DNA of 64,000 nucleotides from CAYXFD01 sp964464175 (GTDB taxonomy: Bacteria > Cloacimonadota > Cloacimonadia > Cloacimonadales > JAJBBL01). Shown here one piece after another: positions 55,017-64,000 of the stretch; the stretch's first letter is position 1, and the number at the start of each line of letters is the position of its first letter. The position numbers and the translations under genes are program-made. The stretch covers positions 62,001-126,000 of the forward strand of contig CAYXFD010000002.1 in the NCBI GenBank assembly GCA_964464175.1. The letters are read 5' to 3'. The notes under the pieces are model-generated. The model saw nothing but the letters and a program-made list of their open reading frames with translations, was not told where the DNA came from and made no database searches.

Positions 55017-58000
55017 GTGATTATTGAGATGTTTTTTTCGTTTCTTGCCTTTTTGTTGTATCTGCAACTGGGTTTGTACGTGTTATTCACCAAGCCCGGT
55101 TCCAAGATGAACCGTGCTTATTTTTATCTTTGTATGAGTTTAGTGATCTGGTCATTTGGTTATATCTTTATCCATGCTGCTACATCTTTGAGTTCTGTAT
55201 TATTCTGGGAGAGAGTCTCCTCCTTCGGCTGGGTCTTTTTTCCTGCTCTCTTGGTTAGTTTCTTTTTTGTGCTTAATAAAACGAAGAATCTGCTGTTTAA
55301 GTATTTTACTCAACTGGCTTTTTACTTAGCAGGGATCTTGTTTTTCATCCAGTCTTTATTAGGAAATCTGCTGACCAACGAATATTTCTTTTTAGGTGAC
55401 CGCTGGGTATTTAAACCGGACACCGGGTCAATATGGTATATTTCTTTTATGATATACTTGGTAATGGCTTTGGTAATAAGCTTCTATCTTCTGATCAAAT
55501 GGAGCCTGACAACGAGGTTAAAGAAGGAGAAGAGACAATCCGGCATTATCATGATAACCTTAACTCTCTACTTTTTGGGGATTCTTATTAACAATTATCT
55601 TCTTCCAATATTTAGACCGATAGATTTTCCCGGGTTAATACACATCACCTCCTTTTTCTGGGTTGCCGGTTTTAGTATCGCTATTGTTAAGCATAAGTTT
55701 TTAGTCCTTAGTCCTCAAACAGCAGCCAATGAGATCATCTCCAACATGAAAGAACTTCTCTTTTTTCTGAATACCGAGGGAAAGATTATCAGAGTAAATA
55801 GTTTTACCAGGCAGCTTTTAGGATTTGAATGGTCTGAACTGAAGAGTAAACCTTTTGAAAGTTTACTCATGGAAAAAGAATCTGTACAAAGTCTTCTGGC
55901 AGAAAAAGACGAACTGGAAGATATCAAGCCGCACAAACATTGTCTTCGAACCAAGAAAGGTGAGCTCATTCATTTTAATCTATCATCTGCTGAGGTTAAG
56001 GACGATGCAGGAGATGTTTTGGGAACGATTATCGTCGGTTATGATCTCAGGTATGAGAAGATGCTGGAAGAGGCATTAAGGGAGAGTGAACAAAAGTATA
56101 AGAAGTTATATGTCATGGTGAGATTAATGTGTGATAATGTACCTGATCTCATTTGGGTAAAAGACCCGGAGAGAAGATACATTTTTGCTAATAAGGCAAC
56201 TTGTCGGCTTCTGAATGCAGAAGATCCGGAAGAGCCGCTCGGTAAAACGGAAGAATACTTCATTGAACGGGAGAAGGAGAGACACTCCAAAAACCCTAAA
56301 TGGTTTACTTATTCAGGCACTTCGGAGAAATCAGACAGTATAGTCATGGAGAAGCTCGAATCTATACGATATCTGGAATCGGGATTCATTCGGGGAGATT
56401 TTGCCTATTATGATGTATATAAAGCTCCCTTTAGAGATGAAGAAGATAGGTTAATTGGGATAATCGGCTGTGGAAGAAATGTGAGCCGAGAAAAACAGAT
56501 AGAACAGGAGAGGCAAAAAGCAGAGATTGCCTTGTCCGAAGAAAAGGAATTATTAGCAGTAACCCTGAAGTCTATTGGAGAGGGTGTAATAAGCACAGAC
56601 AGAGATGGCAGGGTCGTCATGATAAACAGCGAAGCGGAAAAGCTGACCGGCTGGGAAAGAGACGAAATTATTGGGAAAAGAGTAGAAGAGGTTTATAAAA
56701 TTGTTAAACCTAAGAGCCAGGAAAGTGTTGTGAATCCAGTAGATATTGTATTGAAAAAGGAGAAAACTGTTGTTGAAGAGCATGATCTTGTTCTCATTTC
56801 TAAGAGCGGGAAAGAGATTTTGATTTCCCAGACAGGTTCACCGATCTACAGTCAGGAAGGAGAAATTATCGGGGTCGTAATCATCTTCAGCGATATTACC
56901 CAAAAACAGTTGTTTGAACAGGAACTTTTGAAGATTCAGAAACTGGAGACAGTCGGGATATTAGCAAGTGGCATTGCTCACGATTTCAACAACATCCTGA
57001 CAACAGTATTGGGTAACATCTCTTTGGTAACCATTAACCTTGATGAGTCCAACGAACATATTCTCAACAGACTGCAAACTGCTGAAAAAGCCTGCTTCCG
57101 AGCCAGGGATTTAATCAAGCAGCTCCTGACTTTTGCCAAGGGAAAAGAACTAATCAAAAACACCATAAGATTGAACCGGATCATTGAGGATTCCGTGCAT
57201 TTTGCCGTAAAAGGCTCTAATATTCAGTATTTATTTAACATAGCTCAAGACCTGAAGCCGGTTGAGGTTGATGAAAGCCAGATATGTCAGGTACTCAATA
57301 ATCTGATCATCAATGCCAAACAGGCAATGCCTGACAGCGGAGTTATCATTGTTGATGCCCACAATGTTTTCATAACGGAGAATTCAGGATTGCCCCTTAA
57401 GGATGGTGAATATGTCAAAATCCAGGTCAAGGATACCGGTAAAGGGATTGAACAGGAAGAACTTGGCAGAATCTTCGACCTGTTTTATACGACAAAAGAG
57501 AAGGGTACCGGTTTGGGTCTGCCGATCAGTTTCAAAATTGTGCAGCGGCACGGCGGTTCATTGATCGTAGATTCTGAGGTAGGAAAGGGGAGTACTTTTA
57601 CTGTCTATCTGCCTGTTTCGGAGAGGGATCTTAGCGGAGATAGCGGGACAGAGGAAGAAACTAAATTGAAAGTCGAGGGTAGTGTGATCGTTATGGATGA
57701 TGATTTTGAGATAAGGTCTATCTTACGGAATATGCTCGAGTCGATCGGTTTCTATGTCATTTGTACCCGTGACGGAGAAGAGACTCTCAAGGTCTTAAAG
57801 GAATTGAGAAGTGAAAAGAAAAAAATAGCCTTTGTAGTGTTGGATTTGATTGTAAACAGGGGAATGGGAGGAAAAGAGGTGATTGCGAAAATAAGAGAAA
57901 TTACTCCGGAAATCAAAGCGATTCTTTCCAGCGGTTATTCCAATGATCCGATTCTGGCTGAATACAGAGATCATGGCTTTGACACAGTTATCGAGAAACC

Positions 58001-58088
58001 TTATACGATAATCAATCTGATCAAGACTATCAAATCATTAGCTCAGAATAACGAACTGAGAGAAAGCAATAGAGAAAATAGTAAATAG
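55017..58088 (+). CDS. Hybrid sensor histidine kinase with 7TM sensor and PAS domains
   Basis: A 1023-residue membrane kinase starting at GTG 55017 behind GAGGTGA. It has a seven-span N-terminal sensor (about 1-230, 7TM histidine-kinase type), three PAS-like domains (about 236-345, 360-500, 510-640), HisKA with phospho-acceptor His 655 in GIAHDFNNIL, HATPase with LNNLIINAKQAM, DTGKGI and GTGLGLPI, and a C-terminal receiver with Asp 943 in VLDLIVNRGMGG. HDFNN is typical of NtrB-like kinases with C-terminal receivers. No separate response regulator is adjacent, so output may be through phosphorelay to another protein. The signal is unknown. Confidence 0.95.
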   Translation: MIIEMFFSFLAFLLYLQLGLYVLFTKPGSKMNRAYFYLCMSLVIWSFGYIFIHAATSLSSVLFWERVSSFGWVFFPALLVSFFFVLNKTKNLLFKYFTQLAFYLAGILFFIQSLLGNLLTNEYFFLGDRWVFKPDTGSIWYISFMIYLVMALVISFYLLIKWSLTTRLKKEKRQSGIIMITLTLYFLGILINNYLLPIFRPIDFPGLIHITSFFWVAGFSIAIVKHKFLVLSPQTAANEIISNMKELLFFLNTEGKIIRVNSFTRQLLGFEWSELKSKPFESLLMEKESVQSLLAEKDELEDIKPHKHCLRTKKGELIHFNLSSAEVKDDAGDVLGTIIVGYDLRYEKMLEEALRESEQKYKKLYVMVRLMCDNVPDLIWVKDPERRYIFANKATCRLLNAEDPEEPLGKTEEYFIEREKERHSKNPKWFTYSGTSEKSDSIVMEKLESIRYLESGFIRGDFAYYDVYKAPFRDEEDRLIGIIGCGRNVSREKQIEQERQKAEIALSEEKELLAVTLKSIGEGVISTDRDGRVVMINSEAEKLTGWERDEIIGKRVEEVYKIVKPKSQESVVNPVDIVLKKEKTVVEEHDLVLISKSGKEILISQTGSPIYSQEGEIIGVVIIFSDITQKQLFEQELLKIQKLETVGILASGIAHDFNNILTTVLGNISLVTINLDESNEHILNRLQTAEKACFRARDLIKQLLTFAKGKELIKNTIRLNRIIEDSVHFAVKGSNIQYLFNIAQDLKPVEVDESQICQVLNNLIINAKQAMPDSGVIIVDAHNVFITENSGLPLKDGEYVKIQVKDTGKGIEQEELGRIFDLFYTTKEKGTGLGLPISFKIVQRHGGSLIVDSEVGKGSTFTVYLPVSERDLSGDSGTEEETKLKVEGSVIVMDDDFEIRSILRNMLESIGFYVICTRDGEETLKVLKELRSEKKKIAFVVLDLIVNRGMGGKEVIAKIREITPEIKAILSSGYSNDPILAEYRDHGFDTVIEKPYTIINLIKTIKSLAQNNELRESNRENSK

Positions 58089-58497
58089 TTTTGTGAATAA
58101 ACATTCTCTATAAGTGGCGTTACAACTTTTAAAACAAAAGAGTAAGATTTTAGCTAAAAAAAGAACATAGGTGTGGTTGCGACCCTTTTTTGGGTGACAT
58201 AGTCGAGAAGTAAAAAGGTAAGATGTAGCCGTATATCTAAGTATCTGTTGAAGTTAGAATAGATTGTCACCTATGCATTTCTCATAATTAATACTCCAGA
58301 TGACTTCCGGACAAGGAAGCCCAGTTACACCTCCTTCCAAACCTGATTGCTTAAATCCGAAAATATAGTTGACAGAATCAGAAAGATTATTATTGCTTGG
58401 TAAATTATTCGGGCTTATGATAACCTTTGGTAATGAGTTCGAGATTATGGTGAAAGATAGGAAAGACCAGTAGAGAATGAAATCAGGAAGGTGGTTT
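58089..58497. other. Intergenic stretch without a supported gene
   Basis: No gene or strong signal is seen. A short GACCC-T6-GGGT stem (about 58176-58192) follows the kinase gene but has no T run beyond the loop. A 129-codon open frame on the minus strand mostly mirrors the start of the next gene and is not supported. Confidence 0.4.
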
Positions 58498-60306
58498 ATG
58501 AATACATTAAAAATCAGTGCATTTATCTTTTCTCTGACATTGATCCTTTTGCTGCTAAGTGGTTGTGACGAAGTGACTGCACCGATCGAAGTCGATGCTC
58601 CAGCAAATCTCAGTATCGAAAAAATTGCAGAGAACAGGGTCAATTTATCGTGGACATACGCGAGTCAGAGCTCTGAGATCAAATATAACATCAGCCGAAT
58701 AGTTGGCGAAGGTGAATGGAATGATGATTACGGAGAATCGACAGCAAATAATTTTGTTGATGATATTCCGACAAATTCTTATACGGTTTACAGCTATAGG
58801 GTTAAGGCTGTCAGTACCGGTGATGATGAAGATGTATCTTCATTCTTTTCCGAACCAATTGGCTACTTTTCTCCGATTACACTTCCCACCGGACTGGATA
58901 TAAATCAACTCAGCCAGAATGAGCTGGAGTTGGTCTGGGAAGATAATTCCATCGGAGAGACCGGTTATCGGATTGACCGTAAGATCGGGGATGGGAATTG
59001 GGAGACAGGATATCAAAGTCTGCCGGCGAATTCCACCTATTTTCAGGATACTTTCGGAGAGATGTTTGTTGCAATAAACTACCGGGTCTATGCTTATGCC
59101 GGAACTTCCACAAGTCCCAAAGCAGAATTGTCATTCGTTTCAGCTTATCCCCAGCCGGAAAACCCCATTGCCACTCAATTATCTCCGACTGAGATTACCT
59201 TTAGCTGGGAATATTTGGAAACGGATGCCGAGATTATTGCCGGCTTTGAGATCTACAGGAAATTGGGAACCTCTGACTGGAAACAGATAGCGACAAAGGA
59301 TAACACAGTCAGAGAGATAATAGATGTCCCTCAATATGATGCCGGAACATTGTCTTACCGGCTGAGAGCCTATAAGGACGATTTTTATTCGTCTTTCTCG
59401 GAAGTTGCTGAAGTAGAGTTTAATATTTTCATTCTCGGAGATCTGGTGTTAGGTAACAGAGGAGACAGGTTTATTCTTGATGGAGACCGGGTATTGATTG
59501 CCAATAATTATAATGGTGTATTGCTGGTCGATGTCTCTAATCAGTCTAATCCGGTATCGATGGGATCTATAAGCCTGCCGGGGCGTGTCATATCTCTCTA
59601 CCGTGAAGAGAATCTTCTTCTGGCAGGTAATCATAACGGTAAGATTTTTCTTATTGATCTGACCGAAGAGAGTTCTCCCGCCCTGCTTCATACTTTAGAG
59701 ACCCTTAATCCGGTGTATGATCTGCTCTTAAAGACTATTAACGGAGTCAAGTATATAGTTGCAGCCAATGGAATAGGAGGTTTGGTAATTGCCTCTTACA
59801 ATGAACTTGATCCCACAGATCCGAAGGTTATCACCAGGCATAATACCCTCGGTTTGAGTCAGTACTTGGTCTCGGAAGACAATCTGGTCTATCTTGCTGA
59901 CGGTTACAACGGAGTGATCACCTTCGATATAGCAAATCCGGCAGAGATAACGATCATAAATTCCAACCGGTTCTTAGGGAATTGCGTCTCCTTAAGGAGA
60001 TTTGGCAATGAGTTATATGTCTCTAACGGTGACATGGGAATGAAGATTATTGCTAAAAACAGCTTACAGCAAACCGTTCATTTTGATACCCAGGGTTATA
60101 CGGTCGATATCCAGCCTACTTTCAGATATGCTTACATAGCCGATCAAGGTAAAGGGCTGAATATCGTAAATATCGTAGATGAGACGGAGCCGTATTCCCA
60201 GGCTCTGATCAAACCATTATCTACTCTTACGGGAGTAAAGATACAGGGGAGTTATGCCTACATCCTCTCCGAAAACCATTTACAGATAATACAGATACTT
60301 CCCTGA
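58498..60306 (+). CDS. Lipoprotein with FN3 domains and LVIVD beta-propeller
   Basis: A 602-residue lipoprotein. I start at ATG 58498 behind GGAAGGTGG. The signal ends in the lipobox LLSGC (Cys about 23). Three FN3-like domains follow (about 33-300, with NLSWTYASQSSEIKYNISR, LVWEDNSIGETGYRIDRK and FSWEYLETDAEIIAGFEIYR), then LVIVD repeats forming a propeller (about 310-600, with GVLLVDVSNQSNPV, GKIFLIDLTEESSP, GVITFDIANPAEI). It should sit on the outer membrane or the surface. It is related to the propeller lipoprotein at 17878-18915 and lies 78 bases before the giant repetitive protein. Confidence 0.88.
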   Translation: MNTLKISAFIFSLTLILLLLSGCDEVTAPIEVDAPANLSIEKIAENRVNLSWTYASQSSEIKYNISRIVGEGEWNDDYGESTANNFVDDIPTNSYTVYSYRVKAVSTGDDEDVSSFFSEPIGYFSPITLPTGLDINQLSQNELELVWEDNSIGETGYRIDRKIGDGNWETGYQSLPANSTYFQDTFGEMFVAINYRVYAYAGTSTSPKAELSFVSAYPQPENPIATQLSPTEITFSWEYLETDAEIIAGFEIYRKLGTSDWKQIATKDNTVREIIDVPQYDAGTLSYRLRAYKDDFYSSFSEVAEVEFNIFILGDLVLGNRGDRFILDGDRVLIANNYNGVLLVDVSNQSNPVSMGSISLPGRVISLYREENLLLAGNHNGKIFLIDLTEESSPALLHTLETLNPVYDLLLKTINGVKYIVAANGIGGLVIASYNELDPTDPKVITRHNTLGLSQYLVSEDNLVYLADGYNGVITFDIANPAEITIINSNRFLGNCVSLRRFGNELYVSNGDMGMKIIAKNSLQQTVHFDTQGYTVDIQPTFRYAYIADQGKGLNIVNIVDETEPYSQALIKPLSTLTGVKIQGSYAYILSENHLQIIQILP

Positions 60307-60384
60307 GCATTTTTTCTTATCAAGATTGGGGAGAATAAAAGCTGAATAGAAATGCAATAATTACGAAGGATTTGGAGGTTATTG

Positions 60385-63300
60385 ATGTTACATATATCTA
60401 TCATAAAAACTTCTTTTAATAGAGCAGTCATAGATAGTTTTTCCAGAAGATTGAAGGGGGGAGTCCTTGGGGCATTCTTTATTGCTGTCCTGTTAATTAC
60501 TACTGCTTCTTTGTCGGCACAGCCGGCCACGATCTCTAATGTCTCACTCTATCCCAATCCTTTTTCTCCCGATGGAAACGGAGTAAATGACGAAATCACC
60601 ATCAGTTTCTATTTGAATGGTTCAGGTGATGTAAACCTGCAGATCGGACCAGAGGGGGACAGCGTAACTGCTCTATTCTCCACAACGATCAGTAATGCTT
60701 ATCCCGGCTGGAATGTTTATACCTGGGACGGAGTAGGGAATGATAGTCAGGTATTGAATGATGGTGTATATAGTATGAAGCTAATGTTTAGTGATGCTGT
60801 TTACTTTTTAGAGAGAGGAATTTATATCAATACTACACCTCCTGATATAAATGTAATCTCGAGTGCTCCGAATCCCTTTTCTCCGAACGGAGATGGCTAT
60901 CAGGATGTTCACACCACACAGTTCAGAGTGAAGAATGCCAATGTTGTCTATTTAGGCTTGATCAAAGTAGATTTTACAAATACGACGGTTAGTTTTGTGG
61001 CAGATATGAACGGTAACACCGGTCCTCATAATATTCCCTATTCAGACGGGATGTATCTTATTTTAAACAGACCGGCTGCCTATAATCATCCCGATTCCAT
61101 TACTGTTCAGGCTACCGTAGAATATGAACTGACTATAGGCGGTACTAACTCTTATTCTGTCAATATCACAAGAGGCCAAGACCTTTATAAGGTGGGACAG
61201 AATAACAACCCTTATTATTGGGTCTCTTCCTCTATAGGTATGCAATTAGATTTTGGTTTCACCGGAGTCGATTATTTAGCAGTTTATGGAATAGAGGGGA
61301 ACGGAACATTCAATATATATAACAATGACGGAAGTATTTTTTCTCTTAATGATTTGTATCCTGTGTATTACGGCGCTTTTCGAGACAACTATTATGATCT
61401 TTCTCAGATAGATACCTCTATTGGCAGGATCTATACCGTGAATGTCGGATCGGCAAGTTGTTCCATACCGGGTTCGGCAATTGAAGACGGAAGATATATC
61501 TATCGCATAATGATCACTAATGCCGTCGAACATGCCGCGGTAGAGACCGGAGAACTGCTGGTGAACAGTTTTCCGTTGGTCTTAGATTCCTATAATTCTC
61601 CGGAGCGAATATCACCCGAAAACCAGGACGGTCTTTTTGACCAGACGGTAATACATTACAGTGTTTCGGAAGACGCCTTTGTTACGGTGAAGATCCATAA
61701 TCAATATGATGAAGTGATCAGAGTATTGAGGGTAAATCAGCTTTTATTCGAAGATCAGGGAAGCTTTGTCCTCTGGGATGGCAAAGATGAAGCAGGTGAT
61801 TTCGTTTCCCCTGGCTCTGAAGAGATATTCATCGTAGAAGTTACAGCACACGACAGGTTTATCCCGGATGATGTGGTAAGTATTCAGAATAACATAATTG
61901 TCGATAATGCCCTGCCGGAGGGTGCTTTCTTATATCAACCACAGCCGGATTCCCTTTCTCAAGCCAATGTTCTGATATCAGGGACTTCTGATGAAATGAA
62001 CAGTGATATCATTCTCTTCAAGAACGGGATCAATCAAGGGGTCGTAGGTCAAACCGGCAACTTCCCCGGGTATTTTGATTTCACCACAAATTTGGATGAA
62101 GGATTCAATGAGATCTATGTTAAATTGAGAGACAGTGTTGCCAATTTTGGTTTAGCCTCAAACACAGTCGAACTCTTTCTCGATTCCCAGCCTCCGCAGA
62201 TAGTGGTTGTCTCTCCGGCAGCGGGAACAATTTTTAATGAAAGCAATATCGAAGTCAGAGCAAGTGTTTCCGACAGCGGCAGCGGAGTTGATTTAGTCAG
62301 ATTCGGCTTCTCGGTCAATAACAGTCCCTCTCTCAGCTGGTTAACTGCTACGCAATTAACAGGAAATCTATATGGAGCAACTTATACGGTTCCGGCTAAT
62401 GCAACCGAGCTTGATATTGCCATGTATGTTGAAGCGAAAGATGTTCTGCAAAACACCATTCAAACAACTACCCCCCGCATCTTTCATTTCCGTGAGCCGG
62501 AATCAATTGTACCACCGGCTTTTCTAAGCAGTTATCCGGTGTCTGATGCCAAGATCAGAGTTCTGGACGGCGACCGGGTAGAGGTAGTTATCGAGAGCGA
62601 AGGGGGCTTGCTCCCCGAACCGGATAGTTCCTACATCATTCTTTATCATCTACCGTCCGGGGAAGGGATTACTCACGGTTTAGGAGGAGAAGTAACCTAT
62701 CTCTCTGACGGAGATGACTTTTTGATCAGGCTAACATTAACAGAACCGTTGGGGACCAATGGCGAGGATGACGGAGAATACAGGATTTTCTACCGGGCTG
62801 AAAATCTGGCGAACCAGCATATCACCGGTGAAGTTTTCTATACCTATGACACCCAAAATCCGGTTGTCAGTAATTATAGAGTTAATTTGAGCCAACAGCT
62901 GCTCAGCATAGGGGATATGTTGTATTTCAACGAAGCGATCAACTCCTTACAGGTAGATATCAACGATTCTCTTGCCGGTGTCGATTTTTCACCTAATATG
63001 ACCAGAATAATACTCTACAACGAAGCGGATGTAACAGTGCCCGGTATCCGGGTTGTTGATGAAAACAGTGTCCGCTGGCTTCTTAATGAGCCTCTGGTCC
63101 CCGGTCAGGCTAATGATGGAATGTACAGAATATTCGTCAAGGCAACTGATCTTGCCGGCAATCAGGTAATAGTAAACAAAGAATTCTTGCTCATCGATAC
63201 TGAAGAACCGCAAATTATTTCCCGATACCCGGCAGTAAATAGTTTTATTAACTCTCTTAACAACAACAGGGTTAATTTCCGGGTTATTGATCTTAACGGT

Positions 63301-64000
63301 TTCGGTTTGAATAATGAAACGACCCAGATATTTCTTTCAGGTGCGGGGACAGTCTATTCTCCCTCTAATAATGCCTCACTGAGCATTCAAAATGTTTCCG
63401 GTGATACCTATGATGTATCCTTGGTGCTTGATTATCCCTTAGCAGCTGACGGCAGTGCCGACAGTGTCTATGACATTACGGCAGATATTTATGATCTTAC
63501 CGGAGAGATGGTTTCTGCAGATTACAGTTTCACCTATGATACGCAAAAACCGCTTTTTACGCAGCCAATTACGGGAAATGACGCAGGATGGAATACTAAT
63601 CTGACGGAAGGGATCAATATTAATGAACCGGTCGATCACTTTACCATTAATATCAGTGATAACCTGACAGGGGTAAATTTTGCTTCTCCGAATACTTATC
63701 TGAGGCTGCACGATTCTTCCGGGAGCGTGATATCCGGTGTTTTGACTAACGACGGAAGCAGTCTGAGCTGGACATTAAACCAGACCCTTCCTAATGATGG
63801 AACAGCCGATGGAGAATATTACATAGCCTTCAGCGGAGTAGATTTTGCTAATAATATCCGGCAGGGGAGTATCAATTTTAATATTGTTAATCCCTTTTCA
63901 CCAATAGTAATAGACCGTTCACCAGAGGCTAACAGTTTCTTAAATGAATTCAGTCCGCCGGTTATAACGCTCGATTTCGAGGACGAAAGAGGGATTAATA
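60385..64000 (+). CDS. Very large secreted repetitive protein (truncated by the window)
   Basis: The frame opens at ATG 60385 with GGAGG eight to twelve bases upstream and is open to the edge, giving at least 1205 residues. About 35 polar residues precede a hydrophobic export segment (VLGAFFIAVLLITTASLSAQP). Next come two FlgD-like Ig modules with PNPFSPDGNGVND and PNPFSPNGDGYQD, one later FlgD-like module (VLWDGKDEAGDF), and then a series of Ig-like repeats with a common tail: a T-x-P-L stretch, then DGEYRIFYRAENLANQ, DGMYRIFVKATDLAGN or DGEYYIAFSGVDFANN. Likely a cell-surface adhesin or matrix protein. Its C-terminal sorting domain is not visible. Confidence 0.88.
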   Translation, partial: MLHISIIKTSFNRAVIDSFSRRLKGGVLGAFFIAVLLITTASLSAQPATISNVSLYPNPFSPDGNGVNDEITISFYLNGSGDVNLQIGPEGDSVTALFSTTISNAYPGWNVYTWDGVGNDSQVLNDGVYSMKLMFSDAVYFLERGIYINTTPPDINVISSAPNPFSPNGDGYQDVHTTQFRVKNANVVYLGLIKVDFTNTTVSFVADMNGNTGPHNIPYSDGMYLILNRPAAYNHPDSITVQATVEYELTIGGTNSYSVNITRGQDLYKVGQNNNPYYWVSSSIGMQLDFGFTGVDYLAVYGIEGNGTFNIYNNDGSIFSLNDLYPVYYGAFRDNYYDLSQIDTSIGRIYTVNVGSASCSIPGSAIEDGRYIYRIMITNAVEHAAVETGELLVNSFPLVLDSYNSPERISPENQDGLFDQTVIHYSVSEDAFVTVKIHNQYDEVIRVLRVNQLLFEDQGSFVLWDGKDEAGDFVSPGSEEIFIVEVTAHDRFIPDDVVSIQNNIIVDNALPEGAFLYQPQPDSLSQANVLISGTSDEMNSDIILFKNGINQGVVGQTGNFPGYFDFTTNLDEGFNEIYVKLRDSVANFGLASNTVELFLDSQPPQIVVVSPAAGTIFNESNIEVRASVSDSGSGVDLVRFGFSVNNSPSLSWLTATQLTGNLYGATYTVPANATELDIAMYVEAKDVLQNTIQTTTPRIFHFREPESIVPPAFLSSYPVSDAKIRVLDGDRVEVVIESEGGLLPEPDSSYIILYHLPSGEGITHGLGGEVTYLSDGDDFLIRLTLTEPLGTNGEDDGEYRIFYRAENLANQHITGEVFYTYDTQNPVVSNYRVNLSQQLLSIGDMLYFNEAINSLQVDINDSLAGVDFSPNMTRIILYNEADVTVPGIRVVDENSVRWLLNEPLVPGQANDGMYRIFVKATDLAGNQVIVNKEFLLIDTEEPQIISRYPAVNSFINSLNNNRVNFRVIDLNGFGLNNETTQIFLSGAGTVYSPSNNASLSIQNVSGDTYDVSLVLDYPLAADGSADSVYDITADIYDLTGEMVSADYSFTYDTQKPLFTQPITGNDAGWNTNLTEGININEPVDHFTINISDNLTGVNFASPNTYLRLHDSSGSVISGVLTNDGSSLSWTLNQTLPNDGTADGEYYIAFSGVDFANNIRQGSINFNIVNPFSPIVIDRSPEANSFLNEFSPPVITLDFEDERGIN

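Noticed and set aside
58254..58643. 129-codon minus-strand frame before the FN3/LVIVD lipoprotein
   Set aside because: It overlaps the real lipoprotein start antisense and shows only hydrophobic shadow sequence from the signal peptide.

Overview
This is a bacterial chromosomal window of moderate GC content. It suggests an anaerobic, Gram-negative member of the FCB supergroup, most likely Cloacimonadota (WWE1). The clues are very large gingipain-like (C25) proteins ending in a PNPFNP-type Por/T9SS sorting domain, LVIVD-repeat lipoproteins, a Bacteroidetes-type alpha-oxoamine synthase resembling serine palmitoyltransferase, a multimeric NADH-linked [FeFe] hydrogenase with HydF and HydG, a bacterial tricorn protease, and ornithine aminotransferase. 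The phylum is an inference; no rRNA gene is present. I see no CRISPR array, insertion sequence or phage genes.

Layout. 1-573: truncated secreted protein on the minus strand. 1033-17567: three tandem 5.4-kb C25-family surface protein genes on the minus strand; the two upstream copies share three long blocks of exact DNA identity separated by diverged blocks. 17878-18915: LVIVD lipoprotein. 19143-22854: minus-strand cluster of a small membrane ORF, surE, pcm, a COG2426 membrane protein and an alpha-oxoamine synthase. 23139-26172: ornithine aminotransferase, a strong terminator, then an ABC substrate-binding lipoprotein and permease without an ATPase. 26232-26930: secreted cyclophilin. 26931-27970: a 1-kb gene-free stretch with a long hairpin, an orphan terminator and a GC-rich foldable element. 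27983-34096: PspC-domain protein, Nudix hydrolase, large outer-membrane protein, GmhA and an EndoIII-like glycosylase.

34241-34654: pilin-like small protein. 35251-35542: tRNA-Gly, tRNA-Cys, tRNA-Leu and their terminator. 35600-37737: AMMECR1, MEMO and isochorismatase-family genes on the minus strand. 37857-40501: rRNA methyltransferase, dihydrouridine synthase and TPR protein, overlapping or tightly packed on the plus strand. 40505-42447: ECF sigma factor, membrane protein (candidate anti-sigma) and PDZ-only protein. 42687-50000: [FeFe] hydrogenase locus (HndB-like, HndA, HndC, HydA, terminator, HydG, HydF). 50359-53568: tricorn protease. 53622-54507: flavodoxin/ferredoxin fusion and tRNA-Arg. 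55017-58088: hybrid sensor kinase. 58498-64000: FN3/LVIVD lipoprotein and a very large repetitive secreted protein running off the edge.

How it fits together. The hydrogenase most likely reoxidises NADH by making H2 during amino-acid fermentation, which agrees with the ornithine aminotransferase. Two subunits have lost peripheral iron-sulfur ligands and HndC lacks the usual C-terminal ferredoxin domain, so a simplified electron path is plausible. The large secreted proteins, lipoproteins, outer-membrane protein and cyclophilin make up a substantial cell-envelope programme, possibly monitored by the ECF sigma/PDZ operon.
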